A DNA stretch of 64,000 bases, taken from positions 24,504,218 to 24,568,217 of the forward strand of contig OZ012700.1 in assembly GCA_963942565.1 (NCBI GenBank). The letters run 5' to 3'. This document shows positions 11,266-45,488 of this stretch, piece after piece. The DNA comes from Maea johnstoni (taxonomy: Eukaryota; Annelida; Polychaeta; Spionida; Magelonidae). The notes below the pieces were generated by a model, which had not been told where the DNA came from, did not search any database, and saw nothing but the letters and a program-made list of their open reading frames with translations. How positions within the stretch are numbered: position 1 is the stretch's first letter; each line of letters starts with the position of its first letter. Made by a program: the position numbers and the translations under genes.

Positions 11266-11460
11266 TTTTTGCAGCCATCTACTTTGTTATTATATTCACT
11301 TTTATCATCAAACATACCTGATCATTTTTTCAGCTATCTACTTTGTTATTATTAGTTTTATTACATTCACTTCTATCATCAAACATACCTGATCATTTTT
11401 TCAGCTATCTACTTTGTTATTATTATATTCACTTCTATCATCAAACATACCCAATCATTT
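11266..11460. repeat. 68-bp tandem repeat reaching the CCDC127 stop codon
   Basis: Three units share ATCTACTTTGTTATTAT, CACTTCTATCATCAAACATA and ATCATTTTTTC. The last unit runs across the stop codon of the CCDC127-like gene (TCA at 11455-11457 on the + strand), so the stop region itself has been copied twice downstream. Confidence 0.85.
11357..11362 (-). promoter_or_regulatory. Candidate poly(A) signal of the CCDC127-like gene
   Basis: AATAAA on the - strand, 93 bp past the stop codon. Its use is inferred from position only. Confidence 0.45.
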
Positions 11461-12255
11461 TTTCTCAATTTGTACCTGAACTTTTTTTAATCTTTCCACA
11501 ATGTTCTTATACTTTTTCAGCTCTAACTGAAGTTTCCACTGTTTTACATATAACTGACGTAGCTTGCCATTCTGCTGTGCATTTGGGCCGCAAAATCTAT
11601 AATCATTTTGATAGACCTCCTGCAGACCAGAGTACATTTGCAAGTCTTGTAACTTGAAATCCGGAGTCATCATTCTCTTAATTAGGTCCTCTTCAATGCG
11701 CTTGCGGTTGTTGCTATCTTTAAATGCACTGCATCTTATATCCAGGATATCCATAAGTCCCCTTTCGTAGACCTTCAATTGTGACTCTTTCGCCTGAAGT
11801 TCCCTGTCTTCCTGTTTCTCAAGGGAAGCGACCACCATCGGTATCGTGTTCATGATCTCGCTACTAGAGAAGATCGGTAATCCTTTCTCCGTTAATTGCA
11901 TCTTGAGGGCGCTGATGTCCACAATATGGCGCTCCACTAGTTCCCTTTCTCGCTGCTTATGTTTTTTCTGAGTATACGCTGGAACAGAATGGAAAGGTGT
12001 TCAATCATTGAAATCTGATATAATCTTTTCATATCTCGTTCTGATGGTTATGTAAATAGATCAACAGTGCAGAGATATTCTGAAATTTATCTTAGTGAAA
12101 GTTATTTTCCATCTTGTTTTGAAAAGAAAAAACCTTGTCAAATATTTTTGCAATAATTACTTCATTGGGTATATTTATATTTATATCAATATTATTATCA
12201 TTATTATTATCATCATTATTAATATTATTATTATTATTATTATTATTATCATTAA

Positions 12256-12319
<64 letters not shown>

Positions 12320-12695
12320 ATTATTATTATCTCTATCATTATTATTATTATAATTATTATTATTATAATTATTATTATCATCACACCTACTATTATTATC
12401 ATTATTATTATCATTATTATCATTATCATCACACCTACTATTATTATCATTATTACCATCATCATCATCATTATTACTTTTATTATCTGATCATTATTAT
12501 CATTATCATCATCCTCATCCTCATAGTAAACACACTACTAAATGACTTACCCATGAGCGCTATGCCGAGGATTGGCAGGCCCCAGTTGAGGAAGTAGCTA
12601 GCGACTTGCTGCTGATGCGTTCTGTTGAGATCATTCTGATCCACAGGTATGTTCAGAGCCAGACTCTGTGGCTGCCCTCCCAGGATGTTCCCCAT
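11455..12695 (-). CDS. CCDC127: CCDC127-like coiled-coil protein, complete CDS (2 exons)
   Basis: Coding exons are 12695-12551 and 11978-11455, separated by a 572-bp intron (donor GTAAGTC, acceptor TTCCAG). The phase-1 junction makes a Gly-to-Ala codon run that stays open. The product is 222 residues (669 nt with stop); human CCDC127 is about 260. The N-terminus MGNILGGQPQSLALNI leads to a single hydrophobic segment at about residues 34-48 (YFLNWGLPILGIALM). A charged, coiled-coil-prone middle follows. The C-terminus LQMYSGLQEVYQNDYRFCG, then NGKLRQLYVKQWKLQLELKK, resembles the end of vertebrate CCDC127 as I recall it. The molecular role is not settled by the sequence. ATG 12695-12693 is chosen because it is the first ATG after the acceptor at 12718-12719 and the frame starts there. 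Confidence 0.85.
12181..12520. repeat. (ATT)n-type microsatellite in the CCDC127 intron
   Basis: About 340 bp of TTA/ATT triplets with ATC and ACC variants near the 3' side. Long isoleucine or leucine frames across it are artefacts. Confidence 0.97.
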
Positions 12696-13455
12696 AGTGT
12701 TACTATAGGAACCTCACCTACAATGGAAATGACAACTATTGTTCAGAGAGCGTTCTGATCCACAGGTATGTTCAGAGGCAGACCCTGAGGCTGCCCTCCC
12801 AGGATGTTCCCCATAAGATTATTATAGGAACCTCACCTACAATGGAAATGACAACTATTGTTCAGAGAGCGTTCTGATCCACAGGTATGTTCAGAGGCAG
12901 ACCCTGAGGCTGCCCTCCCAGGATGTTCCCCATAAGATTATTATAGGAACCTCACCTACAATGGAAATGACAACTATTGTTCAGGGATCGTTCTGATCCG
13001 CAGGTGATTGTTCAGAGGCAGACCCTGAGGCTGCCCTCCCAGGATGTTCCCCATAGTATTACTATAGGAACCTCAGCTACAATGGAAATAACAACTATAG
13101 TTCAGAGATCGTTCTGATCCACAGGTATGTTCAGAGGCAGACCCTGTGGCTGCCCTCCCAGGATGTTCCCCATAGTATTACTATAGGTACCTCCCCTACA
13201 ATGGAAATAACAACTATTGTTCAGAGAGCGTTCTGATCCACAGGTATGTTCAGAGGCAGACCCTGAGGCTGCCCTCCCAGGATGTTCCCCATAGTATTAC
13301 TATAGGAACCTCACCTACAATGGAAATAACAACTATTGTTCAGAGAGCGTTCTGATCCACAGGTAAGTTCAGAGGCAGACCCTGAGGCGGCCCTCCCAGG
13401 ATGTTCCCCATAATATTACTATAGGAACGTCACCTGCAATGAAAATAACAACCAT
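12622..13455 (-). repeat. 119-bp array of the CCDC127 start-codon exon
   Basis: AGGATGTTCC (complement of codons 3-6) occurs at 12682 (the real exon), 12801, 12920, 13041, 13160, 13279 and 13398, every 119 bp with one 121-bp step. Each unit carries, on the - strand, the acceptor CCATTGTAG, GTGAGG, the start codon ATGGGGAACATCCTGGGAGG and codons through VDQN, then about 50 bp of adjoining intron. The six extra copies lie upstream of the real exon. Confidence 0.93.
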
Positions 13456-13744
13456 CGTTGTGAGACATAGTCTTAGCCTGAAGGGGTCTGTGCATCATTT
13501 GGACACCCACACCTAGGAGTGTGATCAGTATCCAAGATTTGGAATCAGAATCGGTAAAAAGAAAAATTCTGATTCCTTTAATTCCGATTCCTACCGACAT
13601 ATACAGGGGGAAGAATCATAGCATTTAGGTGAACAACTGTATCAGATGCTTCACTGTTTTAACATTCCCAAGCTATAATTTCTTTTTTAGGAAATAGATT
13701 AGATGAACTTGTGCACTGAGCTACTGACTGGCGTTGTGTAGTTA

Positions 13745-14857
13745 CAGGGCACGACGTTAACTTTTGCAGCGACTTGCCCCGTAGGGCAAGTGAGATTCAA
13801 TTTTCACTTGCCCTACTCCAACTTTCACTTGCCCTTGAAAACTTGTATGTTTGATAATATTTCATTTAAAACTCAGTAGAACATTTTATTTTATTTTTGG
13901 AAGCCTAAAAAAAAGGAAACAGGCCTTTTTTGTTTATTTTCCTGCTCGCCGAGCACACGGCTATGCTATAAAACATTTACAAAATGTAACAGTATGTAAC
14001 ATAGTATGTTGTTTGACATTTTGTGATAATAAAATTGTTAAAAAGACATCAAAGTGGAGAAATATAATAAAAATATACACTGAAAAATAACCTGGTATTA
14101 TGTTATTGTTCTTCTATGTAATCTATGAATATACCCCATCTTTTTTCAAAGATGTATTCCTTTTGTATGAGTTTGGATTTCAAAAGCTCATTGGTATAAA
14201 TGGTCTTTAAATTGCATTTAACTGAAAATATATTAGGTATTTTTCCAGCAATTTTGCATTGAAAATTACTTTCTTTGTAATTAATAATACCATATTAATC
14301 CAGTAAGATTTTTCTGTCTCACCTAGAATTATCTTCTGTTCATCTATTTTGTAGTCTTTCAAACCTATTTCAGACAACCAAAATTCTACTTCACTCCATA
14401 ATTGCTGAGATATTGTACAGTTAATCAGCATATGTTCATTTGAATCCATCTCCAGATTGCACATTTCACACAAGGATGTTGGCTTTAACTTACATTTGAA
14501 AAGTATATTATTTGTGTAGAAACGTCTGTGTAAAGTACGAAATTGAATATATCTCAGATATATGTCTTCTATCATGGTGTTTTTTGAAAACGACTTTCTC
14601 ATAGAGAAAGGAGATATTCTATTTTCAATTTTTTCTGACCAGTAGAACATGGTTCTGGCATGTGAAAGCATATTTTCAAGGACAAGCTTGAATGCCAGAC
14701 CATGAAACCTGCCCACATTCTCAAAAGTAAACCTGAAATATACAAAGCATACTTTCCCAGTGGGGCAACCAAGATGCAGTTTTCACCTGCCCCACAGCTA
14801 TAATTTACAAATTCTACTTGCCCGGGGCAATGGGGCAAGCACCAATGTCGAGCCCTG
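13745..14857. mobile_element. R6 element with CAGGG...CCCTG ends and 5-bp duplication
   Basis: It starts CAGGGCACGACGTTAACTTT and ends ACCAATGTCGAGCCCTG, with AGTTA duplicated at 13740-13744 and 14858-14862. Repeated GGGCAAGTG / CACTTGCCC words fill both ends. I cannot place it in a named superfamily. A LINE tail lies inside. Confidence 0.8.
14110..14728 (-). mobile_element. LINE 3' fragment (reverse transcriptase C-terminal zinc-finger region)
   Basis: An open - strand frame ends at 14207 and gives 169 residues from the first M. It contains YLRYIQFRTLHRRFYTNN, then CEMCNLEMDSNEHMLINC, then QQLWSEVEFWL. This is the pattern of the zf-RVT region found at the C-terminus of many non-LTR (LINE) ORF2 proteins. 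The C..C...H...C zinc residues are intact. The polymerase and endonuclease parts are absent, so this is a 5'-truncated copy. It sits within R6. Confidence 0.8.
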
Positions 14858-15280
14858 AGTTACTTTGTTATCTTCTTGCATTGCAATAAGATGACATAGT
14901 AAGTGTCAATTAGTAACAACATTTTGCTGATTCCGGAATCGGAATGATCACAATGATATTTCATAGCGATCTTTTCCAAGGAATCGGCGATACGAGCTGG
15001 TAGCGATCACACTCCTACACACACCCTCAAAAATCACTCTTCAGGACACCTAGATATTTTTTAAAGTAATTTCTTAAAATTTTAATTTCTAGCATTTAAT
15101 TGAATACTTTACACTTTAACATAATACCTTTGACATTGTATAAGTAAATACATAATTGTGGTTGTAGCCTGAGTATATTCATATTGTGGTCTCACTTGAA
15201 AAAAAGGACGGCCAAAGATTTTACAATTGCCAGTATTGGGCACCCAATTTCAAAATCCTGGCTAAAACCCAGTTGTGAGA

Positions 15281-15935
15281 GGTTAAAAGGTAAAAATGAT
15301 TTATCAATCGTTTTGCTACTTATGACTATCATTATAAGCGTAATTGATTATGCCAAAAATAAGAACTACAAAACTGTTATTGCTAAAAAATTCACCTAGA
15401 AATTCATACAGGGACCCTTAAAGTTTTGATGATGCCACGTGCCATGACAGGAAATGGTCACATAGAACTTTTTAAAGTCATTAGTTACTACTTTCAACCT
15501 GCAAGAGCACACTTAAACTCCTACACTAAGCTGCAAGCCGTTGTATCATATACTTCCTTACCTAAATATACCACTTTTTTGAAGTTATTTCCAATAAAAC
15601 TGCTTTTACACTTAATTTTCCACTGCAAGTGGAAATCTGTAAGACTGTCTCTTCTTGTGTTAACACCCCTCCTACACTGCCACAGCTGACTGCATGTGAC
15701 CCATAAAGATAAGGACCTGCACGGCCATTATCTGCCACATAGATAGCGTTCTCTGGGGAGAGCGAACGGCAGGATGCACAAGTGGGGTGGCCGCGACGGT
15801 GCTCTATGTGCACATTTTCTGTAATGCACTTGGACCATTTCCATTTTTGGATGTAGTTTAAATAACGACCGATTTGATTGCTTGGCGATTTCGCTATATA
15901 ACAAAACCGCTGTAATTGGATGAAACAAGAGAATA
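15281..15935. other. Intergenic, nothing firm
   Basis: A 474-nt open - strand frame ends near 15562 and runs through into the element at 15936. It has no recognisable domain, and its start lies in transposon sequence, so I do not call it a gene. Confidence 0.4.
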
Positions 15936-16635
15936 CAGGCGAAAACGCCCAATATGCGAAAACGCCCGATATGCGAAAACGCCCGATATGCGAAAACGCC
16001 CGAATCGAAAACGCCCGATTTTTCTTATTTTTCACAACAGTGTATTTCTTCTTCTTTTCTTCCTCCTTTCTCTTCTTTTCCTTTCTCGTTCTCTTTTTCT
16101 TAGTTATTTACATTCATAGTCGAGTTAGTCGTAGTGTAGTTAGTGGTGTCCATTTTTTCTTGGCAGGTTTATACTCTCACCATAACACACTACACATGAG
16201 AGTTGCCGTGGATCTGGCCGCCGTGGATTCATTTCACTCGTGTGTCGGCACACGCTATGTCACTTTTAAACATTGGAATAAAGTTCGCAAATGAGTTATT
16301 TCACCATTATAAATAAATATATGGCTTCACCCATCAACGACAAGCGGACACACGAGGAACAGCACACACGTAGATATATATTTAAATTGCTGCTGGCACT
16401 GACAGTTGACAGACTGTCAATAACAACAGCTTCAACAACTGTCAATGACAATATACATGAATTATGTACCCATGAATTATATGGAGACAGTAATTATTAG
16501 AACTGAAATTAAATTGACAACAACAACTGTCAATGCCACCGACGGAAAGAGCACTTCACTTCACAGCAAGCCGCTGCTCACGGCAGCACTTGGCTTTTTC
16601 GATTTGGGGTGTCGCATATTGGGCGTTTTCGCCTG
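15936..16635. mobile_element. 700-bp DNA element with 23-bp inverted ends
   Basis: The left end CAGGCGAAAACGCCCAATAT and the right end ATATTGGGCGTTTTCGCCTG are exact reverse complements. Next to the left end the 17-bp word GCGAAAACGCCCGATAT repeats about four times. No transposase frame is seen and no clear target duplication was found. Confidence 0.8.
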
Positions 16636-16639
16636 ACAC

Positions 16640-19353
16640 CAAACAAGAAATGATTCACATGTATTTTTTGTTGGTAAATTCCCATGCACTAGCTGTCAGC
16701 TTCACTCTCCCTCGAAGGCATGGCTCATAAAATTAGGAGATGACACTAAATCCTAGCCCCCCTTTAGGCTTTACAATATCATAAATCAGTCAAATAAAAA
16801 AGGGGTTCTAGAGTTTTGGACTTCTGGTACTGAGCTTCAATGGAGTACGTAGGACATGGATTTCGTTCTCCACATTTATGCACGTTCCAATGTCAAGTTT
16901 AGGTTGTCAACTACTGACAAAGTGTAAAAACAGACAAATCAGAAAGAAATCTTTTGTTATGTTAACCAGATTACAGTACATAAAGTACTTACAATACTAT
17001 GCCTTACTTAAGTCTCTTGTCATCAAGGGAATCTTGAGAAAAACGTTCAGACCTGTCAACATCAAATTGAAGATAGTGCGGTTTCGCTAGTAAAGTGAAG
17101 AGGGTCACGGCACAGTCTGAGTTGAGTTTATCACCAATCTGAATCCGGATACTCCGACTTCAACCCGTTCTGGCGCATTCGCTTGGGTTGCGTTCCGTGT
17201 GGTGAATGTGTGAAACCATTCACGTTCGTTTTGTTGGACGCACCTGGAATGGTACTGCGGTTTATTCAGAGAATCACACAAGCTTTATGAAAAGTTCAAA
17301 AACGTTTTCTTTCAGCATTCAATAATCAGATAATAAAAATTGGGAACTTCAGTGGGTTGTTTATATAATTTACTTTTTTATATGCTTAATATTTTGGTGT
17401 ATGATATGACCTATGAACTAGATTTTTCTTAGGTTATCAATTGTTACGAGGGCAGCACATGTGGCTAAAAAGTCTATTGCTTTTCAGTGTTCTAGATGCT
17501 TCTCTAAACTTGTTATCTAAATACGTCACCACGCTAAGAAATAGTAAAACCCTTTTTTGCAGGTTTTTATAATGGCCAATTTTTGCTGTTGGTGTTTACC
17601 ACCAGATGTCAGATATGTATGTTCAATTCATGGATATAAATAGAACGTACGGTGCTAAAGGGACAACGTCATACAGCTGTATGGTTCAATTTTTTGAACA
17701 GACAGGCATGTCTAAGTATTTAGCTAGGGACTTGCTGTTTTTAAAAGAAAGACCTAACTCACCTTAATTTACTTTAGCACTCCCTTATTTACAGATTTCC
17801 TGACATCAGAAATGAGTAGTCATGAGGGCACTCAAGAGTGAGTGCTTACGACACTTAAAAAATGCAGTTTAATTTTCCTGAAACTTTGCATGAGTACAGA
17901 ACAAAGTAGGGCCTAGAGTGATCCTCAAAACAAATTTTGATCATGGGGTCAGCGACTAGGATTTTTTTTACAAATTTTTGAAAAAATAACGCAGTTTATG
18001 TCATGAACATCTTATTTACCTAAGTAAGTTTCTTTCTTTGCTAAATTTATCCTTTCTGAGAAACTGTCAGTGCCTAACAATTTCTTTTCAAAAATTGGCA
18101 GTGGTGTAAGGTAAGTTGTAACTTGAATTAAGATATCTCATCTAAGGTTGTAATAAATCATTTTAGTTAGTCCAATATTCAATAGGTGTCACTGGTATAA
18201 AGTATGGTAAGACCTTAAGGTAAGACAAACATAACTCATCGATGGTCAAGAAAAATTCAAAATAGAATTCTATTCATTTTTGGCGTTATTTATTTATTTT
18301 TGAGAGGGGGCTGATGAGAACGCTTGCTGCACTTCTCCTAAAAATGCAAAAAGAATCAAGCATTACGATTGGTTGATGGGCAAACTGGTCATTTGGCTAA
18401 TATGGCAGGAGGATTGAATTCTACCAAACATTATTTTAGAATCAATCATACACATAAATGACAACAAAACGGCATATTCTTTTACAAACACACATCTGAT
18501 CTTTTTTAATTCCATTTTGTGCTCCTAACAGTACAGTAACCATGCCATAGCAAGCAAATATACCCAAACCAGTAAGAATAGGGCTTAAAAGGAAGATTTC
18601 ACAGGGTTTGACAATAACATTAGACTGTTAAGCCTAGAATAGTAAACTTGTGATAAAATGCCTCTCAGGCTATTCCTATACTATAGCCAAACCAATAACA
18701 TACAAGTAACAAATGAAAATAAAGAATTTTGTGCATCATAATTTTGAGATGGCATCCAAAGAAAAGATGACTATATCTGCTGAAAACAGACCAGAATTTA
18801 TCATATCTCTATTAATTGAACGAATTCAACTCATTTTGTATTAGGATGAAAACATCAGGATTTTAATATAAATTAATGGATTAAAAGAATTCAACTGTCA
18901 CATTTTGTATTTAAAGGTAAGACTAGTTGAAATTTGAGTTGGGCTAGTGGATTGAAGATAATACTAGCCCTAAGGGCCAGTTTAACTATTTGTTTATTGT
19001 CAGACCCTGTATAACCAAGGAGCCAACCAACATTTGTCCACGTTAGCTACATTGAACACACCATGCATAAACCAGCAAGTCCTGGGGCTCCATCTAAAGA
19101 TTAAAGGAATCCCAAAGAGAATTATACTGGTATGAAACCCATTCAAACAATTCATGGAAGTGTGAATAAATAATACCAAAAACAAGTATGTATTAACAAT
19201 GGTTTTTGAAAGCATACCAAAATGGGTATACTTCAATAAAGTGTCTAGTGCCTATAAATAAAAATATTCTATCACAGAAAATAAAAATGCAAAAATGTGT
19301 AGAAAAAATAAAATGCATAATCTCTATTCTCTTCTATGAGTAAGGTATGAGAG
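16640..19353. other. Long intergenic stretch, no gene seen
   Basis: Mostly unique AT-rich DNA. A GC-richer patch at 17095-17270 has no supported frame. A possible R6-like remnant (GACTAGTTGAAATTTGAG ... CAGACCCTG) lies near 18915-19010. Confidence 0.4.
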
Positions 19354-19357
19354 TTAA

Positions 19358-19561
19358 CCCATTTACACTCAGAGCGACCAAAAGAGGCCTGACGATTTTG
19401 GAAATATTTCCCTTACAAAAGCATATTTGAAAGAGAAATGTTGATCAGAAGACAAACAACAAATCTACTTCAAATATTTTGTGAAATTTCACTTCAAGTT
19501 ATTTTCAAAAGTATGAAAGTAGCAGACGATATTTCGATAGGAACTCTTGAGTGTGAATGGG
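19358..19561 (+). mobile_element. R7 MITE (TTAA, CCCATT...AATGGG), full length
   Basis: TTAA lies on both sides (19354-19357, 19562-19565). Inverted ends CCCATTTACACTCAGAG and TTGAGTGTGAATGGG. The centre holds AAAGAGAAATGTTGATCAGA and a partly self-complementary core. TTAA with CCC...GGG ends again suggests a piggyBac-like origin, distinct from R1. Confidence 0.82.
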
Positions 19562-19784
19562 TTAATAATAACAAAGGTAAGTATAAGTGTTCAGTACCAC
19601 ACCTCTAGGACTAAACCACAGGTGGGTGGTATATCATTTGTACCCCAAAATCTTGCGAATCACAAATCTGAACACCAAAAAATTATCACCTATGGCTAAA
19701 AACCTTTTTCTTATCACATCATGGAATACATTAAAAAAAATCTGAAAGGAAAGAGCATTCCTTTGATAAAATTGAGTACATCTG

Positions 19785-20055
19785 ACCCATTCTCTGTAAA
19801 CTGAATATCATTATGATTTTTCATAATCATTTTTATTATTTTTTTTCATAATATTTTTATGACTTTATTTTCTTAAGTATTCACATAATAAGTTTCATGG
19901 ATTCATTCACTATGATTTTTCATAATCATTTTTATTCTATTCTTATATTATATTTTCATAACTTTATTTTTTTTAAATTCAAATAATAAAATAATAAGTT
20001 TCATGTACCCATTCTCTGTAAACCGAATATCACTGATTTTCCATGGCCATTTTAA
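19785..20055. repeat. Degenerate AT-rich tandem repeat
   Basis: CATTCTCTGTAAAC and ATGATTTTTCATAATCATTT recur about every 105-110 bp in two to three worn units. Confidence 0.6.
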
Positions 20056-20429
20056 TTTCTAAATATGAGGTCATAATAATGAGCTACAAAAAGAAGCATC
20101 AGCAAAATCCACACTATGGAAAAATAAAGACACTCCCGCCCTATCTTTAAGAGTACACACCATCCAACAGTATCGGCACCCCAAAGACCCTTAGCACCCT
20201 GCACCCCTAAACCCCATACCCGCCGAGAACAACATTCATAAAACCAGTCATGACAGGCACCACACGTACCAAGACTAAAACCATTTTCTTAGCAAAATCG
20301 GAGACACAGTATAAATACATTCATTTGTAGTACCTTTTTATATAAAGAGATGTATTGAAGTTAGTATAAGAAGAATTAATCCTTGTTGTCCACAGTGCAC
20401 GCCGGTACTAATAACTATAACTGTCCCGT

Positions 20430-21450
20430 TCCAAGTAGAGGTTGAAACATACGTCAAAACCTCCATATGTGCATAACTCCAAGATGTTCACACCTCCTCT
20501 CGAGAAGGCAAATTCCGCTCCTGTTTTATAGGATCTCCTTAAAATGCGCACACATTTTCTAGCTTTGAACACCTATTATGAATGCAGTTCCTGGTCCCGT
20601 TTATAAGAGACTCCTCAAAATATGCACACTTTCTAGATTTGAATACCTATCATGAATGCAGTTCCTGGTCCCGTTTAAGAGGGACTCCTCAAAATATGCA
20701 CACTTTCTAGATTTGAAACTTATTGTGAATGCAGTTCCTGGATCCTGTTTAGTGGGGAATTCTCAAAATGCGTACATCTTTTAGATTTGATAACCTAATA
20801 TGAATGCAGTTCCAGGTCTTGTTTCAAACTCCTGAAAGTATGCACACATGTTTTGAATGTAGTTCCTGGTCTTGTTTAAAAGGGACTCCTCAAAATATGG
20901 ACACCTTCTAGATTTCAGCACTTATTTTGAATGCAGTTTTTGGTTCTATTTTATAGCGAACTCCAAATGTGCAAACCTCCTAACCTTGAACACCTATTTT
21001 AAATGTAGTTTCTAGTCCTGTTTAATAGGAACTCCTCAAAGTATGCACACCTTTTAGATTTGAACACCTATTTTGAATGCGCACACCTGGATTTCAACTC
21101 TTATTTTGAATGTAGTCTTTGGTCCTATTTCACAGCAAGTCCTCCAAATGTGAACATATAGACTTGAACATCTATTCTGATGTCAGTTTCTGGTCCTATG
21201 TTGTAGTAAGTCCTCTAAATGGCATACTTCCTACACATGAGTGCCTCTTAACTGACTCTGGTCCCATTTCGCAGCGAAATGTGCACATCTCTATAATGCG
21301 ATCATCACCTAATGTGGACACTGACTCTGGTCCCATTTGGCAGCAAAGTTAGCACATTTCTTTGATGCGAACATCACCAAATGTCAACATCGTTTCTGAT
21401 CCAATTTCATAATAAATTCTTCAAATTGCAGCCATTTGAGATGTGAACAC
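20430..21450. repeat. Degenerate 70-90 bp tandem array
   Basis: About a dozen units share GAATGCAGTTCCTGGTCC, ACTCCTCAAAATATGCACAC and TTCTAGATTTGAAC. Units near 20580-20760 are best preserved, and the array decays toward 21400. Confidence 0.85.
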
Positions 21451-21456
21451 CTTCAA

Positions 21457-21652
21457 CCCTTCCAATGCCGAGGCTACTTTCGTATAGGGCACAAGGACGC
21501 AAAGATCTTTGAAAACCATAAAATCCCTGTCATGCTGGTATTCAGTAGATAGCTCTTGTCAAGCACTCTCAGATGAGTACCCATGCACCAGGGTTTCAGG
21601 TTATTTTTGCATCATTTTGTATTGGCCAAATTAGCCAACAGCAGCATGAGGG
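21457..21652 (+). mobile_element. R1 MITE at the edge of the array
   Basis: Left flank TCAA, right flank TTAA. Lacks a few bases of the usual right arm. Confidence 0.82.
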
Positions 21653-21946
21653 TTAATATCCTGGTGCCTTCGTATTCCATTCACATCTTGGAAAACCCCT
21701 TAGATGTGAACAACCCTGAATCCAAAGGGTGTTCACATAACAGAGGTTTAGCTGAAAATATTATCATTACATGAATAACTCTTATTTTGAAGTGATTAAA
21801 AATGTTACATTCCACCTTGTAAAATGTTTCTACCAAATGTAACACAGAGTGTTAATGTTGATCACAAAGGTTTACATGTTGAAATCTGTGTTTACACAAT
21901 ACATGCAACCCTTTTATTTCAGACTTCTGTTACCTTACTTATGTAA

Positions 21947-22148
21947 CCCTTCCGATGCTGAGGCTCATTTCATCCAAAGCACATGGACACAAAGATTTTT
22001 GAAACCCATCTTAACCCTGTCATATTGGTATTCATTAGATAGCTCTCACTGAGTACTATCAGATGAGTACCCATGTGCCAGGGTTTCAGACATATCAGTT
22101 TTTTGCATCATTTTGTATTGGTCAAATTAGCCACCAGCAGCATTAGGG
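21947..22148 (+). mobile_element. R1 MITE
   Basis: Begins CCCTTCCGATGCTGAGGC and ends CAGCATTAGGG. Flanking tetramers are worn (GTAA, TTAC). Confidence 0.83.
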
Positions 22149-22437
22149 TTACGAGTTAATCTTGAAATTGTCTTCTGGATCTTCAATAATTTTGACACTT
22201 ACTTGGATATTAAGAATGCTCCTTATGATAAAAGAGGTCGCTTGTTTAGAGAGGCAACCTGCTTATAGAGACCACTCATATACAAAGACCAGTTCTATGG
22301 TTTCCCACAAAGAAATACATACACAACAGCCGCACTCCCTCTGGAAGTAGAACAAACACCTTTCCAAAAAGACAATTCATGACTAGTTCAATAGGTGGTC
22401 TTAGTAAGCAGGTTTGACAGCATTTCCCCTCTATTAA

Positions 22438-22643
22438 CCCTTCCAATGTTGAGGCTACTTTCGTCCAAAGTACAGGGATGCAAATATTTTTTGAAAACCA
22501 TCTAAACCTTGGCATATTGGTATTCATTAGATAGGTCTCACCATGCACTCTTAGATGAATACCCATGTGCCAGGGTTTCAATACTTTTTCAGTTTTTCTG
22601 CACCATTTTGTAATGGGAAAATTAGCCACCAGCAGCATTAGGG
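22438..22643 (+). mobile_element. R1 MITE downstream of the tetraspan gene
   Basis: Perfect TTAA on both sides (22434-22437, 22644-22647). Confidence 0.86.
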
Positions 22644-22829
22644 TTAAATTTTTAAAAAAATGTTTGCACAATCATGGAACAAACTCTCATTCAAAAATCT
22701 CCCCAATACATTTTTGGGGAAATAATGCATTTTTCGCTTGACCTTCAGGGTCACTGGATCATCTTTGCGGAAGGGATGACATTGACACAATGTCTGTTTC
22801 TTTAATTTTTTGCGCTATCTCATCCTTTG

Positions 22830-45488
<22,659 letters not shown>

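Larger units (their letters stand above)
13514..15017. mobile_element. hAT-like element with TAGGAGTGTGATC ends, inside R2
   Basis: Left end TAGGAGTGTGATCAGTA; right end TAGCGATCACACTCCTA. Flanks CCCACACC and CACACACC agree at 7 of 8 positions. Near both ends there are words around GGAATCRGAATC. It in turn holds R6 at 13745-14857. Confidence 0.8.
13466..15272 (-). mobile_element. R2 hAT-like element, host of a four-level nest
   Basis: The target duplication TTGTGAGA at 13458-13465 and 15273-15280 is perfect. Left end CATAGTCTTAGCC, right end GGCTAAAACCCAG. The R2 sequence is interrupted at 13514-15017 by another element; removing that leaves about 303 bp, close to the 313 bp of intact R2. 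Confidence 0.88.

Noticed and set aside
12095-12490. Poly-Ile/Leu frames
   Set aside because: Artefact of the ATT microsatellite inside the CCDC127 intron.
14207-14716. Host gene with a zinc finger
   Set aside because: The pattern is that of the LINE reverse transcriptase C-terminus and the piece lies within a transposon nest.
15562-16035. 157-residue - strand frame
   Set aside because: Its N-terminal part is the subterminal repeat of a DNA element and the rest matches nothing I know.
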